Of a DNA stretch of 64,000 bases, positions 8,819 to 17,171 are shown in pieces. Source of the DNA: Clostridia bacterium (GTDB lineage: Bacteria; Bacillota; Clostridia; Christensenellales; Borkfalkiaceae); the NCBI GenBank assembly GCA_900766495.1, contig CAAFVM010000012.1, positions 1-64,000 of the forward strand, written 5' to 3'. The translations under genes were made by a program, and so were the position numbers. Every line of letters starts with the position of its first letter. Within the stretch, counting starts at the first letter, position 1. The notes under the pieces were generated by a model. The model ran no database searches, was not told the origin of the DNA, and saw nothing but the letters and a program-made list of their open reading frames with translations.

Positions 8819-9328
8819 ATGGGAAAGTATAGAAAATATAAAAAACAAATATTATATTTAATATTCGGCGCGGCGACCACGGCAATAAACCTGGGCGTTT
8901 CATCGCTGCTTTTCTATTGCTTTCAATTTTCAACCGTTTTATCAAACGTAATATCGGAACTCTGCGCCATCACGTTCGCCTTTTTTACAAATAAAACCAT
9001 TGTTTTCGGCGACAAAAAAACCGGCAAATCCGCTATATATTCGGCGTTACTTTTTTACGGCGGGCGAATAGTCGCGGTAGGCGTAAGCGTAGGGCTTATG
9101 AAACTTTGCGTAGATATTGCGGGCTTTAACTTTATAATAAGCAAATGCTCGGTAACCGTACTTGTGATAATAGCGAATTATTTTTATTCCGAATACATTG
9201 TTTTTAAAAAGAACCGCTCGGACGAAACGGAAAACGGCGCAACGCCACCCGAAAAAACAGAGAAAACTTTTGAAAACGCGGATAATAACTTGCCGCCTGA
9301 CGATAATAAAGACATAACAAACAAATGA
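8819..9328 (+). CDS. GtrA-family membrane protein
   Basis: This is a 169-residue integral membrane protein of the GtrA type. It has four hydrophobic helices, at about residues 10-30, 35-57, 76-97 and 103-125, with the family-typical RFxxFGxxxTxxNxxV-like start (YLIFGAATTAINLGVSSLLFY) and the FFTNKTIVF segment. Members move or flip polyprenyl-linked sugars used to decorate cell-wall or surface polymers. A charged C-terminal tail rich in Glu, Asn and Asp follows. The ATG lies only 3 nt after the end of a repeat element C whose GGGGAA may serve as its ribosome-binding site. It overlaps aroB by 4 nt (ATGA). Confidence 0.85.
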   Translation: MGKYRKYKKQILYLIFGAATTAINLGVSSLLFYCFQFSTVLSNVISELCAITFAFFTNKTIVFGDKKTGKSAIYSALLFYGGRIVAVGVSVGLMKLCVDIAGFNFIISKCSVTVLVIIANYFYSEYIVFKKNRSDETENGATPPEKTEKTFENADNNLPPDDNKDITNK

Positions 9329-10356
9329 AAAACGAATATTTAACCAACTTAAAAACGCGGCTTATAGTCGGCTCGTCGGCGCTCGAAAGCCTTAAAAACG
9401 TAACCGAGGGATACAGAAAAATCGCGGTGGTTTACACGTCGGCATTGCCGCAAAAATTCGTAAATAAAATTTTTGCCTGCCTTTCGGGGCGCGATTTTTA
9501 TTCTTTTCGCGAAGAAGAGCGTTTTGCGGCAAAAACTCTTGAACGTGCAAAACTTATTTCCGATTTTCTATCGCTGAACGGCTTTAACCGTTCAGACATA
9601 ATAATCGCAGTGGGCGGCGGCACGATTTGCGACCTTGCAGGGTTTGTTGCAAGCGTGTATATGCGCGGGCTTGCGCACGTAACCGTTCCCACCACAATGC
9701 TTTGCGCCTGCGACGCCTGCATAGGCGGAAAAACCGCTATCGACGCGGGCAATATTAAAAACGGTTGGGGCGCGTTTCATCAACCGGTAGCGGCTGTAGT
9801 CGATACCGACATAATTGCCGAGCTGCCCGATAAAATTTTTTGCGGCGGGCTTTCGGAAGTTGTAAAATACGCCGCAATCGCCCCTGAATTTTTTAATTAT
9901 TTAAACAATATGCAGTCGCCCGACGCGCTTCAAAACGACTTGGAAAGCCTTATTTTTAATTGCCTTAACATAAAAGCCAAAGTAATAGGCGACGACATAG
10001 AAGACAAAGCGGGCAGGCGCGCTTTAAACCTCGGGCATACTGTGGCGCACGCAATCGAGGTGCAAAGCGGCTATAAGGTTCCGCACTCGGTTTCGGTTGC
10101 GCAGGGCGTTTTTGCCGAAAGCGCAATGTCGTTTATTACGCGCAGAATAAGCGAAAAAAAGTTTTTTGCCATTTACGGTATGCTGTTGAAATTCACTCCG
10201 GATTTTTCGCCTTACACCCGCGCGCAAAGTCTTATTCCTTATATGCGCGCAGATAAAAAGAACGGCTTTTCCGGCGTTACTTTCGCTTTGCCAACCGAAA
10301 ATTCGGTTGAAATTTGCCGTTTTACCGAAGACGAGCTTAAAGTTTTATTGCGCTGA
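9325..10356 (+). CDS. aroB: 3-dehydroquinate synthase family protein
   Basis: The 343-residue protein shows the DHQ synthase pattern: the NAD-binding GGGTICDLAGFVASVYMRG near 93-111, VPTTMLCACDACIGGKTAID near 115-134, and GAFHQP. The metal-ligand motifs are LSEVVKYA (Glu), LGHTVAHAIE (His) and VPHSVSVAQG (His). The standard enzyme makes 3-dehydroquinate from DAHP in aromatic amino-acid biosynthesis. The last motif is usually HGEAV; here the His is kept but Gly-Glu is Ser-Val. No other aro gene is near, and it is coupled to gtrA by a 4-nt overlap. A related sugar-phosphate cyclase is therefore possible, although true AroB is the simplest reading. Confidence 0.82.
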   Translation: MKNEYLTNLKTRLIVGSSALESLKNVTEGYRKIAVVYTSALPQKFVNKIFACLSGRDFYSFREEERFAAKTLERAKLISDFLSLNGFNRSDIIIAVGGGTICDLAGFVASVYMRGLAHVTVPTTMLCACDACIGGKTAIDAGNIKNGWGAFHQPVAAVVDTDIIAELPDKIFCGGLSEVVKYAAIAPEFFNYLNNMQSPDALQNDLESLIFNCLNIKAKVIGDDIEDKAGRRALNLGHTVAHAIEVQSGYKVPHSVSVAQGVFAESAMSFITRRISEKKFFAIYGMLLKFTPDFSPYTRAQSLIPYMRADKKNGFSGVTFALPTENSVEICRFTEDELKVLLR

Positions 10357-10464
10357 ACAAGCTAAAAACCGATTAAAAACGTTTAAAATGTCATAACTTC
10401 TAATAATGATACGTAACTTTCGCCGATATTTTTTTGCTCGGCGGAAGTTTTTTTATAAAATAAG

Positions 10465-10514
10465 TTGACATAATCGCGTTTTTATTATATTATTGTATTA
10501 GTGTAGTAATACAC
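10465..10514 (+). promoter_or_regulatory. Promoter and palindromic operator of the GntR/ABC operon
   Basis: TTGACA (10465-10470), a 17-nt spacer and TATTAT (10488-10493) form a strong promoter. Right at the expected start site lies a perfect inverted repeat, GTGTA-GTAA-TACAC (10501-10514). This is a natural site for autorepression by the GntR-type regulator encoded next. Confidence 0.75.
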
Positions 10515-10543
10515 AAAATACGTATTGAAAGGAGGCTAAACTA

Positions 10544-10909
10544 ATGGGGCAGGAATTCGCCCTTAATAAACCGATTTACGAGCAGATAAGCGAAATGGTT
10601 ATATCCGACGTTTTGCGCGGTAAATATGCCGAGGGCGAGAGGTTGCCGTCGGTAAGGGACGTCGCGATGAAACTGGGCGTCAACCCGAACACGGTGCAAC
10701 GCGCTTATGCCGAGCTTGAACGGCTTAAAGTAACCGAAATTCGTCGCGGCGGAGGCAGTTACGTAGCGCTAAACGCAGAAAAAGCCGCCGAAATCAAGAA
10801 AGTTTTGGCTGAGGAAAAGGTAAGAATCTTCTTTGCCGAAATGGCTAAAATAGGCTATTCAAAAGAAGAAAGCGTTGAATATTTTAAGGAGATGAAATTA
10901 AGTGAATGA
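10544..10909 (+). CDS. GntR-family transcriptional regulator, YtrA type
   Basis: This 121-residue repressor has the GntR winged helix at residues 10-78 (PIYEQISEMVISDVLRGKYAEGERLPSVRDVA and GVNPNTVQRAYAELERLKV). Only a short helical tail of about 40 residues follows, with no large effector domain, as in the YtrA subfamily. Such proteins usually repress the ABC transporter genes that follow them and respond to cell-envelope stress. AAAGGAGG precedes the ATG. The stop overlaps the next gene by 8 nt. Confidence 0.92.
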   Translation: MGQEFALNKPIYEQISEMVISDVLRGKYAEGERLPSVRDVAMKLGVNPNTVQRAYAELERLKVTEIRRGGGSYVALNAEKAAEIKKVLAEEKVRIFFAEMAKIGYSKEESVEYFKEMKLSE

Positions 10910-11603
10910 AATTTTAAAGGTTGACGGGGTAAAGAAAAACTACCGTCAGGTCGCCGCGCTGAAAGGCGTAGATTTTACGGTGGGCGCGGGGCGCATAGTG
11001 GGGCTTTTAGGTCCTAACGGCAGCGGCAAAACCACTCTTATTAAAATTATAGCGGGGCTTTTGCAAGCCGACGGCGGCAGCGTTACGGTTTGCGGCGAGC
11101 CTATAGGTGTAAACAGCAAAAAAATGGTTGCCTATCTGCCCGACAAAAGTTTTTTAAGCGAATGGATGACTGTTGAAAAAATGCTTGGTTATACCGCGGA
11201 TTTTTTTGAAGATTTCGACCGTTCTCGTGCGGAAAATATGATAGAGGCTTTGCAAATTCCGTTTAAAGCGCAAATAAAACAGCTTTCTAAAGGCACTAAA
11301 GAAAAGCTTTCGCTTGCAATAACAATGAGCCGCCGCGCAAAATTATATGTGCTTGACGAACCGATTGCGGGAGTAGACCCCGCCGCGCGCGACTACGTGA
11401 TACAAACCATACTTGCGAACTATTCGCCCGAATCGTCGGTGCTTATTTCAACCCATTTAATTGCCGACGTCGAGCCTGTTTTATCCGACGTGTTGTTCAT
11501 AAATAAAGGCGAAATAACGCTGAAAAGCACTGTGGACGCCATTCGCGACGAAGAGGGCAGGAGCGTTGACTCGCTGTTCAGGGAGGTGTTCAGATGTTAT
11601 TAA
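10902..11603 (+). CDS. ABC transporter ATP-binding protein (YtrB-like)
   Basis: The 233-residue ATPase has the Walker A GPNGSGKTTL near residues 38-47, the signature LSKGTKEKLSLA near 128-139, Walker B LYVLDEPIAGVDP near 148-160, and the switch His in STHLIADVE. Energy from ATP would drive the permease encoded immediately downstream. The start is a GTG that overlaps the regulator's end. The substrate is unknown; YtrA-linked transporters often act in antimicrobial-peptide or envelope stress responses. Confidence 0.93.
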   Translation: MNEILKVDGVKKNYRQVAALKGVDFTVGAGRIVGLLGPNGSGKTTLIKIIAGLLQADGGSVTVCGEPIGVNSKKMVAYLPDKSFLSEWMTVEKMLGYTADFFEDFDRSRAENMIEALQIPFKAQIKQLSKGTKEKLSLAITMSRRAKLYVLDEPIAGVDPAARDYVIQTILANYSPESSVLISTHLIADVEPVLSDVLFINKGEITLKSTVDAIRDEEGRSVDSLFREVFRCY

Positions 11604-12430
11604 AACGACTTTACAAATACGAGTTCAAGGCGCTTTTGCGGTACTTGTTGCCTGTGTGGATAGCCGTGCTTGCGCTTGCCTGCGTAAATAAGATTTCGCT
11701 TGAACTTATAACTAACAATCTGGCGGCGAAAATAGAAGAAAATTACAGGCTTTCAACCACGCTTTTGGTGCTTGCGAACACGATTAACGCGTTGTTCTAT
11801 GTGGGAATTTACGCCTCTGCGATAATCTGTTTTGCTATAATAGCCGTGCGTTTTTATAAAAACCTGTATTCATCCGAGGGCTATTTCACAATGACGATGC
11901 CGTTTACCGCGGGCAATCACTTGTGGTGTAAGCTTGTGTGCGCGTTCGTAATGTGTTTGGCTACCGGTTGCGTGGCGTTCCTCGCACTGGTCATTGTTTC
12001 CATCAACAACGAGGCGCTTCCTGCGGTAATCGAATCGCTTCAAACCGCGTTTAAAAACTTATCGCGTTCGGAATATTTAGGTCACGCAATCGCCTTCGGT
12101 ATAGAAGTTCCTGTTTTATTGATTATTTCGCTGGCGAGCGGGTTGCTTATGGCTTACGCTTCCGTATCGTTGGGTCAGCGATGTAAGAATCGCGTAGGTT
12201 CGGCTGTGGGAATTTATTTAGGATTTTCGGCGGCTAACAGCATTTTGTTAAGCATAATTTATTCTGTTCTTGCCGTGTTCATGGTGGCAGGAAACAATAA
12301 CTCCGAAGCGTATTCGCTTATGATGGCGCATGTGCTTATATGGGTTGGAATTGTTTATGCGGTCGGCGTTTCCGCGGCATACTTCGTAATTTCATACCGA
12401 GCGCTTAAATACAACTACAATTTGGAGTAA
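11594..12430 (+). CDS. ABC transporter permease
   Basis: This 278-residue membrane protein has about six hydrophobic helices (first near residues 16-33, then 60-88, 110-132, 170-190, 205-232 and 245-268) and a short N-terminal cytosolic stretch. It overlaps the ATPase gene by 10 nt, so the two are co-translated and form one exporter-type ABC system. It resembles the ABC-2 permeases found behind YtrA regulators. The substrate cannot be told. Confidence 0.85.
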   Translation: MLLKRLYKYEFKALLRYLLPVWIAVLALACVNKISLELITNNLAAKIEENYRLSTTLLVLANTINALFYVGIYASAIICFAIIAVRFYKNLYSSEGYFTMTMPFTAGNHLWCKLVCAFVMCLATGCVAFLALVIVSINNEALPAVIESLQTAFKNLSRSEYLGHAIAFGIEVPVLLIISLASGLLMAYASVSLGQRCKNRVGSAVGIYLGFSAANSILLSIIYSVLAVFMVAGNNNSEAYSLMMAHVLIWVGIVYAVGVSAAYFVISYRALKYNYNLE

Positions 12431-12461
12431 CTAATATATAATAAAAACTAATTAAATAAAT

Positions 12462-12500
12462 AAAAAAACGGGTCGGCGCAGATTTGCGTCGACCCGTAAT
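12462..12500 (-). terminator. Long-stem terminator between convergent genes
   Basis: A 13-bp stem (12468-12480 with 12485-12497) has a GATT loop. On the minus strand it is followed by seven T residues, so it mainly ends the large lipoprotein gene that reads toward it. It also lies 40 nt behind the permease. Confidence 0.9.
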
Positions 12501-12531
12501 TTATAAGTGAAATATTAAATTTTGATTTTTA

Positions 12532-15500
12532 TTACTGCGCATTGTCGTCGCCGTTTTCGTTTGTAGTTTCGGCTTCTGCGTTTTCATCGGCAGGGGCTTC
12601 AACGTTTTCTGCGTTTTCTGCGTTTTCAACGGTTTCGGCAGCTTGTTCTTCGGTTTTGTTTTCCTCTTCGTTTGCTATATTGTTTTCAATATTGTCGTAA
12701 TCGTAAGGTTTAACTTCTTCGGGTTGCGAATCCTTTTTGTCTTCAAGTTGAGCCTGGAGTTTTTCGCGGCTGTCGCGGTTGTAATATTCTTTGGTAGCTT
12801 GTTTGCCTGCTCTCGCTTTCTTAACAAGCATACGGATAAGAACCGCAACGAGCAGGAGAATAAGAACTACTGCGATAATAATCGAGGAAAGTTGCAGCGC
12901 CCAGCTGAAATCGGAAGAAGCGCCCGAGGACGAACTGCTCGAAGAAGAGGAGGAATCGCCGCTCGTGGTGTTGTCGATTTCGCGAACCGCGTCGATGGTT
13001 TCGTAAGAAGCTACAATCGCTTTGGTCTTGGTGTAAACGCTGAATACGGTGGTTTCTTTATATGTTCTGTAATTTACAACCTGCTTGCCGTCTTCGGTGG
13101 AAAGAATTTTAGTGGGGAAGCGGGTGTAAGTTTTAACCGAAGCTTCGTTTACTACGTCGCCGTAATAGGTTTTAAGTTCTTCGTTTTCAAACGTTTCGGC
13201 GGTTACCGAAGACTGTTCGAGGTTGTCGAACAATACCAAACCGCTTGCGGTGGCACTGTCGCGCGCGCCGTTCCAAAGTTCGGGTCGCAAAGTGATGGAT
13301 TCGTTACCCGTGGTAACAACGAACATAACGGTGAACCAACCGTCGTCTACAATATCGACCTTGTTGCAATCGGCTGCGGTTACGGTGGTAGCAAGTTTTT
13401 CGTTTACCTTGTATTCGTTGGTTTCTTCATAGCTGCCGTCGGAGTTCTTAACGAAGTTTTTACCCGCTACGGTAAGAACGGGGAACCCGTCGAGCGCGTC
13501 GGATTTAGCAAGATATACGGTGGCTTTCGCATTGCCCACGACTTTAACTTTAACCTTAATAAGGGTAGTGGAATTAGCCGAGATTGTAATGTCGCTTCCG
13601 AAATATCCGTAAGACGAACCGTTCGATTTAATTACGAGAGGTTGCAGATATTTGTTTTCGCCAAGCTTGCCAAGGCTTTCGATAGCCGTTTTTTCGTCGG
13701 CGGTAAGGAAAGTGTAAGCATCGGTCGAGGTGAAGTTCTTGGTATTGATAACGCCCGCGGTAACGCCTTCTTTAGAACCTACGGTAATGCCGTTGTCGGC
13801 GTCGTAGTAAATGCCCTTATAGCCGTTAACCGAAACAGCCGCGTCTTTTTCGATGAGGTTAGCGGAAGAAGCGTTGTAACCGAAATAGTAAGAATCGTCG
13901 CTTTCGTCGGTCTTGCCGCCATTTGGCATATCAGCGGTGAGGCTTACTTTAACTGCGTTCGAGGTGGTGCTTGCAATCGAGTAATCGTCCTCGGTAAGCT
14001 CGCAAATTTCCGCATCGGTAACGAGGAAATAACCTACAGCCATCTTCCATTCGTCGTCGCTCTCGTCGCCGAAAGTGAACTTAACGCTGAATTTTCTGGT
14101 TTTATCGGAGTTAGAAACGGTGTTTGAAACATAAACGGTGTATTGAGTCCAGCCGTTGAACGTTTCAACCTTGTCGGTATTGAGGTTACTTGCAAGCGAA
14201 CTGCTCTTGGGCGATTGCGCGTCGCCCTCGCCGAGGTCCTTAACCTCTATGGTCAAGCCGGGGCGGGAAGCCTTATCGAGGTGCGATTTAACCCAGAACG
14301 AAACTTTCTTATAGCTCTTATAAGGAACTTCGAAAGCTTGGGTTTCGCATTCGTATTTGCCCGCTTTGGTGAGTTTCGCATAGAAAGTGTCGCTTGTGAA
14401 ATCGTCGCCGTAAGGAGCTTTAAGGTCGGAACCTATAACGGTTTTAATGTCGGAAGCGGAAGCTACGCCGGCAACGCCGAGGGTAGAATCGATAGCTCCG
14501 TCGTAACCGCTAAACATATCGCCGAACGCTTCGTTGGTTCTGTAATGCGAGAGGGAATAAACAACCTCGTCGAATTTTTTACCGCTTTCGGCGTCGTTTG
14601 TTGCGGTGTAGTCGTTTAAAGCTACGGTTTTAAGGCCGTCGGCGGGAACTTTCGAATAGGTTTTATCGGAGTTCTGCTCGTAAAGATTGAACTTGTTTTC
14701 AACGGCGGTTGCGTTTACGCCGGCAATGTAATCGGCGTATTCGATTTTTTCGAAATTAACGTCGTCGAAAAACGCGTGGCCTTCAACGTATTCTTCGCGC
14801 AGTTCTCTGTTGCCGAAGCCCAAGCCGAGGGTTACCTTGAACGAGGATGTGGCAAAGTCGGACGAGCGGAGGTAAATAGTATATTTAACCCACTGGCTTA
14901 CGCCGTTCTTTTCGGTGTTGATGCCTTTGATTACGAACGGGTCGCACGAGGAAGAAACGGTGTTCTGAATCGCGATGTAAGCGCCTACGCCGGTCTGGTT
15001 ATAACGGAAACGCAGGTTTTTGGTTTTAACCCAAACCGAAAGACGGGCGTATTCGTTTTTACCAAGGCTCAACGACGAGGTCGACGTGAATTTCTGGGCG
15101 GTGCCGGTGAATTCATCGGGTGTGTCGTCTTTGGCGGTTATGTTCGAAATCATAAGAACTTTGCTGCCTTTCATGGGCAGCTTGTCCTCGTTGGAATTCT
15201 TCGTCTCTTTATCGAAAACGAAATATTCCGATTCCTCTTTAATGTTATAATCGTAAAGAGTGCCGGGGTTGTAATAGTTTTCGCCGTCTTTGGGAAGCTT
15301 GGCTTTTTTAGCGGCTTCTTCGTATTTGTCGGCTTCGGCTTTCGTGTCGATAATTCCCGAGTTGCCGTCGGAGCTTATAGCAGACGACGAATTTTTCGAA
15401 TCCCTCGAAAGCGACCAGCTTATCGAAGAAGATACGGGGAACTTGGTATCGGTGGCAAAGGTCGAAAACTCGAAATCGCCGTTAGACACCAACTGGGTAT

Positions 15501-15651
15501 CGGTGGGATTCACGACCGTTTCTTCCGCGCTCGAAGAGGAGGAAGAAGACTGATTGTTACACGCGGCGGAAAACGCCAGCGTGAAGCACAGCAGTACGGA
15601 GAGAACGAAAACCGAAAAAGTTTTAAAGTTGAACTTGGTTGCTGTTTTCAT
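12532..15651 (-). CDS. Very large surface lipoprotein-like protein with C-terminal membrane helix
   Basis: This 1039-residue extracellular protein has no recognised function. The signal peptide (residues 1-31) ends SAAC, a near-lipobox whose Cys could carry lipid, followed by a run of Ser. Three beta-rich segments then resemble carbohydrate-binding jelly-roll modules: about 52-305 (starts SNGDFEFST), about 395-550 (SYKKVSFWVKS and GWTQYTVYVS) and about 650-860. A Ser-rich linker near 920 precedes a transmembrane helix (about 933-957) and an acidic tail rich in Glu, Asn and Ala of about 80 residues. AAGGTG precedes the ATG. It could bind glycans at the cell surface; this is inferred from fold-like patterns only. 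Confidence 0.8.
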   Translation of the reverse strand: MKTATKFNFKTFSVFVLSVLLCFTLAFSAACNNQSSSSSSSAEETVVNPTDTQLVSNGDFEFSTFATDTKFPVSSSISWSLSRDSKNSSSAISSDGNSGIIDTKAEADKYEEAAKKAKLPKDGENYYNPGTLYDYNIKEESEYFVFDKETKNSNEDKLPMKGSKVLMISNITAKDDTPDEFTGTAQKFTSTSSLSLGKNEYARLSVWVKTKNLRFRYNQTGVGAYIAIQNTVSSSCDPFVIKGINTEKNGVSQWVKYTIYLRSSDFATSSFKVTLGLGFGNRELREEYVEGHAFFDDVNFEKIEYADYIAGVNATAVENKFNLYEQNSDKTYSKVPADGLKTVALNDYTATNDAESGKKFDEVVYSLSHYRTNEAFGDMFSGYDGAIDSTLGVAGVASASDIKTVIGSDLKAPYGDDFTSDTFYAKLTKAGKYECETQAFEVPYKSYKKVSFWVKSHLDKASRPGLTIEVKDLGEGDAQSPKSSSLASNLNTDKVETFNGWTQYTVYVSNTVSNSDKTRKFSVKFTFGDESDDEWKMAVGYFLVTDAEICELTEDDYSIASTTSNAVKVSLTADMPNGGKTDESDDSYYFGYNASSANLIEKDAAVSVNGYKGIYYDADNGITVGSKEGVTAGVINTKNFTSTDAYTFLTADEKTAIESLGKLGENKYLQPLVIKSNGSSYGYFGSDITISANSTTLIKVKVKVVGNAKATVYLAKSDALDGFPVLTVAGKNFVKNSDGSYEETNEYKVNEKLATTVTAADCNKVDIVDDGWFTVMFVVTTGNESITLRPELWNGARDSATASGLVLFDNLEQSSVTAETFENEELKTYYGDVVNEASVKTYTRFPTKILSTEDGKQVVNYRTYKETTVFSVYTKTKAIVASYETIDAVREIDNTTSGDSSSSSSSSSSGASSDFSWALQLSSIIIAVVLILLLVAVLIRMLVKKARAGKQATKEYYNRDSREKLQAQLEDKKDSQPEEVKPYDYDNIENNIANEEENKTEEQAAETVENAENAENVEAPADENAEAETTNENGDDNAQ

Positions 15652-15872
15652 ATTTCACCTTTTTTGAGATTTGTGTAACAGTTTTGCACTTTAAACATTA
15701 TACAATAATCGCAAGAATATTGCAATATTTTTTAACTCGTTTTGGTATTTTTAGGCGCGCGCGCGCGTACTTTTTTATTTATATAAAGGGTTCCGCGCAG
15801 TTTTTGCTTGTCAAGTTGCTTTTTTATAAGTTTTCGGCATATAATCTGCGTTTTTTTGCGCAAACTTTTTTT
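15652..15872. other. Divergent intergenic region
   Basis: The region between the large lipoprotein gene (minus) and the first TauE/SafE gene (plus) is AT-rich. It includes a short alternating GC run near 15754-15766. I see no clear promoter box pair or operator. Confidence 0.4.
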
Positions 15873-16277
15873 ATGGAAAAAATTAAAAATTCGGCTGCTT
15901 TCGGCGAAGCTAACCCTAAAAAAGGCAAAAAATTCGTTTTAAAACTTATTGTGGGCGCGGTTTGCGGCGCGGTAAACGGCTTTTTCGGGGGCGGCGGCGG
16001 AATGCTCGTGGTGCCTATGCTCGCGGGAATTTTGGACTACGAACAGAAAAAAGCGCAGGCTTCGTGCATTGCGGTTATTCTGCCCGTGTCGATTGCGAGC
16101 GGCGCCGTTTACGCGTTTACCAAAGACATTCCGTGGGTTAGTTTTATACCCGCTTGCATAGGCGTGGCGGCGGGCGGCGCAATAGGCGCCTGGCTTTTGA
16201 AAAAAATAAAATCGAAAGCTTTGGGGTATGCGTTTTGCGCGGTTATGGTTGCGGCGGGACTTAAAACTTTGTTTTGA
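15873..16277 (+). CDS. Half-size TauE/SafE (TSUP) membrane protein, first of a pair
   Basis: This 134-residue protein has about four transmembrane helices and the TSUP glycine motif GAVCGAVNGFFGGGGGMLVVPML near residues 25-47. Full TSUP permeases are about 250 residues and carry two such halves; this gene encodes one half and the next gene the other. Members export sulfite, sulfonates or other organic anions. The first ATG giving a sensible protein is used; the frame is open for 78 codons upstream but without a good start. No clear ribosome-binding site is seen, which lowers confidence in the exact start. Confidence 0.75.
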   Translation: MEKIKNSAAFGEANPKKGKKFVLKLIVGAVCGAVNGFFGGGGGMLVVPMLAGILDYEQKKAQASCIAVILPVSIASGAVYAFTKDIPWVSFIPACIGVAAGGAIGAWLLKKIKSKALGYAFCAVMVAAGLKTLF

Positions 16278-16377
16278 TTTTTTTAGCTATTTTAACGCCG
16301 AATATATCGTTAATCGCCTTATAGCGCGGTTTTATTTGTTTATTTTTTTTAATTCACCGCGCATTTTTGTTTTACAT

Positions 16378-16767
16378 ATGTTGTTCGTTTATTTGTTTTT
16401 ATGCGGAGTTGCCGCGGGCGTTCTGGGCGGAATGGGAATGGGCGGAGGCACCATACTCATACCCATGCTTACCGTGTTTTTTAAAATGAGCCAGACAGCC
16501 GCGCAGGGTATAAATTTATTAAGTTTCATTCCTATGGCGGCGGTAGCTCTTGCCATTCACATAAAAAATAAAATGCTCGACGTAAAAGACCTTTTGCCCG
16601 TAGCTTTGCCCGCCGTTGCGTTTTCGCTTGCGGGTAGTTTTTTGTTAAAATTCGTAGACGGCGATATTCAGAAAAAGGCGTTCGGCGTGTTTTTACTGCT
16701 GCTTGCCGTAGTGCAGTTTTTTATTGTGAAAAAAAGCGACGAGCCTAAAAACGACGGCAAAGCTTAA
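16378..16767 (+). CDS. Half-size TauE/SafE (TSUP) membrane protein, second of a pair
   Basis: This 129-residue protein has four helices and the same glycine-rich motif, VAAGVLGGMGMGGGTILIPML near residues 10-30. It is followed by QGINLLSFIPMAAVAL, which corresponds to QASCIAVILPVSIASG in the partner. It probably pairs with the preceding half to make one transporter. It ends in a short charged tail. The ATG at 16378 is chosen because translation from it begins directly with the first membrane helix. Confidence 0.8.
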   Translation: MLFVYLFLCGVAAGVLGGMGMGGGTILIPMLTVFFKMSQTAAQGINLLSFIPMAAVALAIHIKNKMLDVKDLLPVALPAVAFSLAGSFLLKFVDGDIQKKAFGVFLLLLAVVQFFIVKKSDEPKNDGKA

Positions 16768-17171
16768 AAACTTTATTGCCTATGCGAAATTTGTCGAAAA
16801 ATAAGAAAATACATTTTCGTAATAATGTAATATAAAATAATTGTGCAATTTGCTATACGATTTTTTGTTTTTTTTATTTGAAAATTTTGTGATATAAATA
16901 AAATTTGCAGATAAATAAAGAGTTTTTTTGACTTTTATAAAAAGAAAATCGTCGAAAAAGTAGGTTAAAAAAAATTCGTTCGAAAAAGTTGCACAAAAAT
17001 TTAAAAACCCCTTTAAATTTAAAACGATTTATGATACAATATAGCCGTGAATTCCGCAGGGCGTTTTTAGCGCGCCGCTTACATTAATTCGATTAATGTT
17101 TTGCTTGTGAAAATTATGGTGGAATCGTAATAAAAAATCGGTAATATTACTTGAAATAAAGAGGTATAGAA
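16768..17171 (+). other. AT-rich intergenic region upstream of ppx
   Basis: About 400 nt of strongly AT-rich sequence without an open frame of note. A possible promoter is TTTAAA (17012) with TACAAT (17035-17040). Between that and the ppx start there is a CATTAATTCGATTAATG inverted repeat (17092-17108), a perfect 8-bp palindrome arm pair around a single base, which could be an operator or a hairpin in the leader. Confidence 0.45.

Noticed and set aside
12643..14127. 494-codon + strand frame opposite the large lipoprotein gene
   Set aside because: It is an antisense shadow with unlikely composition (Phe/Val/Arg-rich) and no ribosome-binding site; the minus-strand gene has a signal peptide, domains and a start signal.
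15754..15766. Alternating GC tract as a possible Z-DNA or regulatory element
   Set aside because: It is only about 13 nt long and has no associated promoter box or repeat; it is too short to support a claim.
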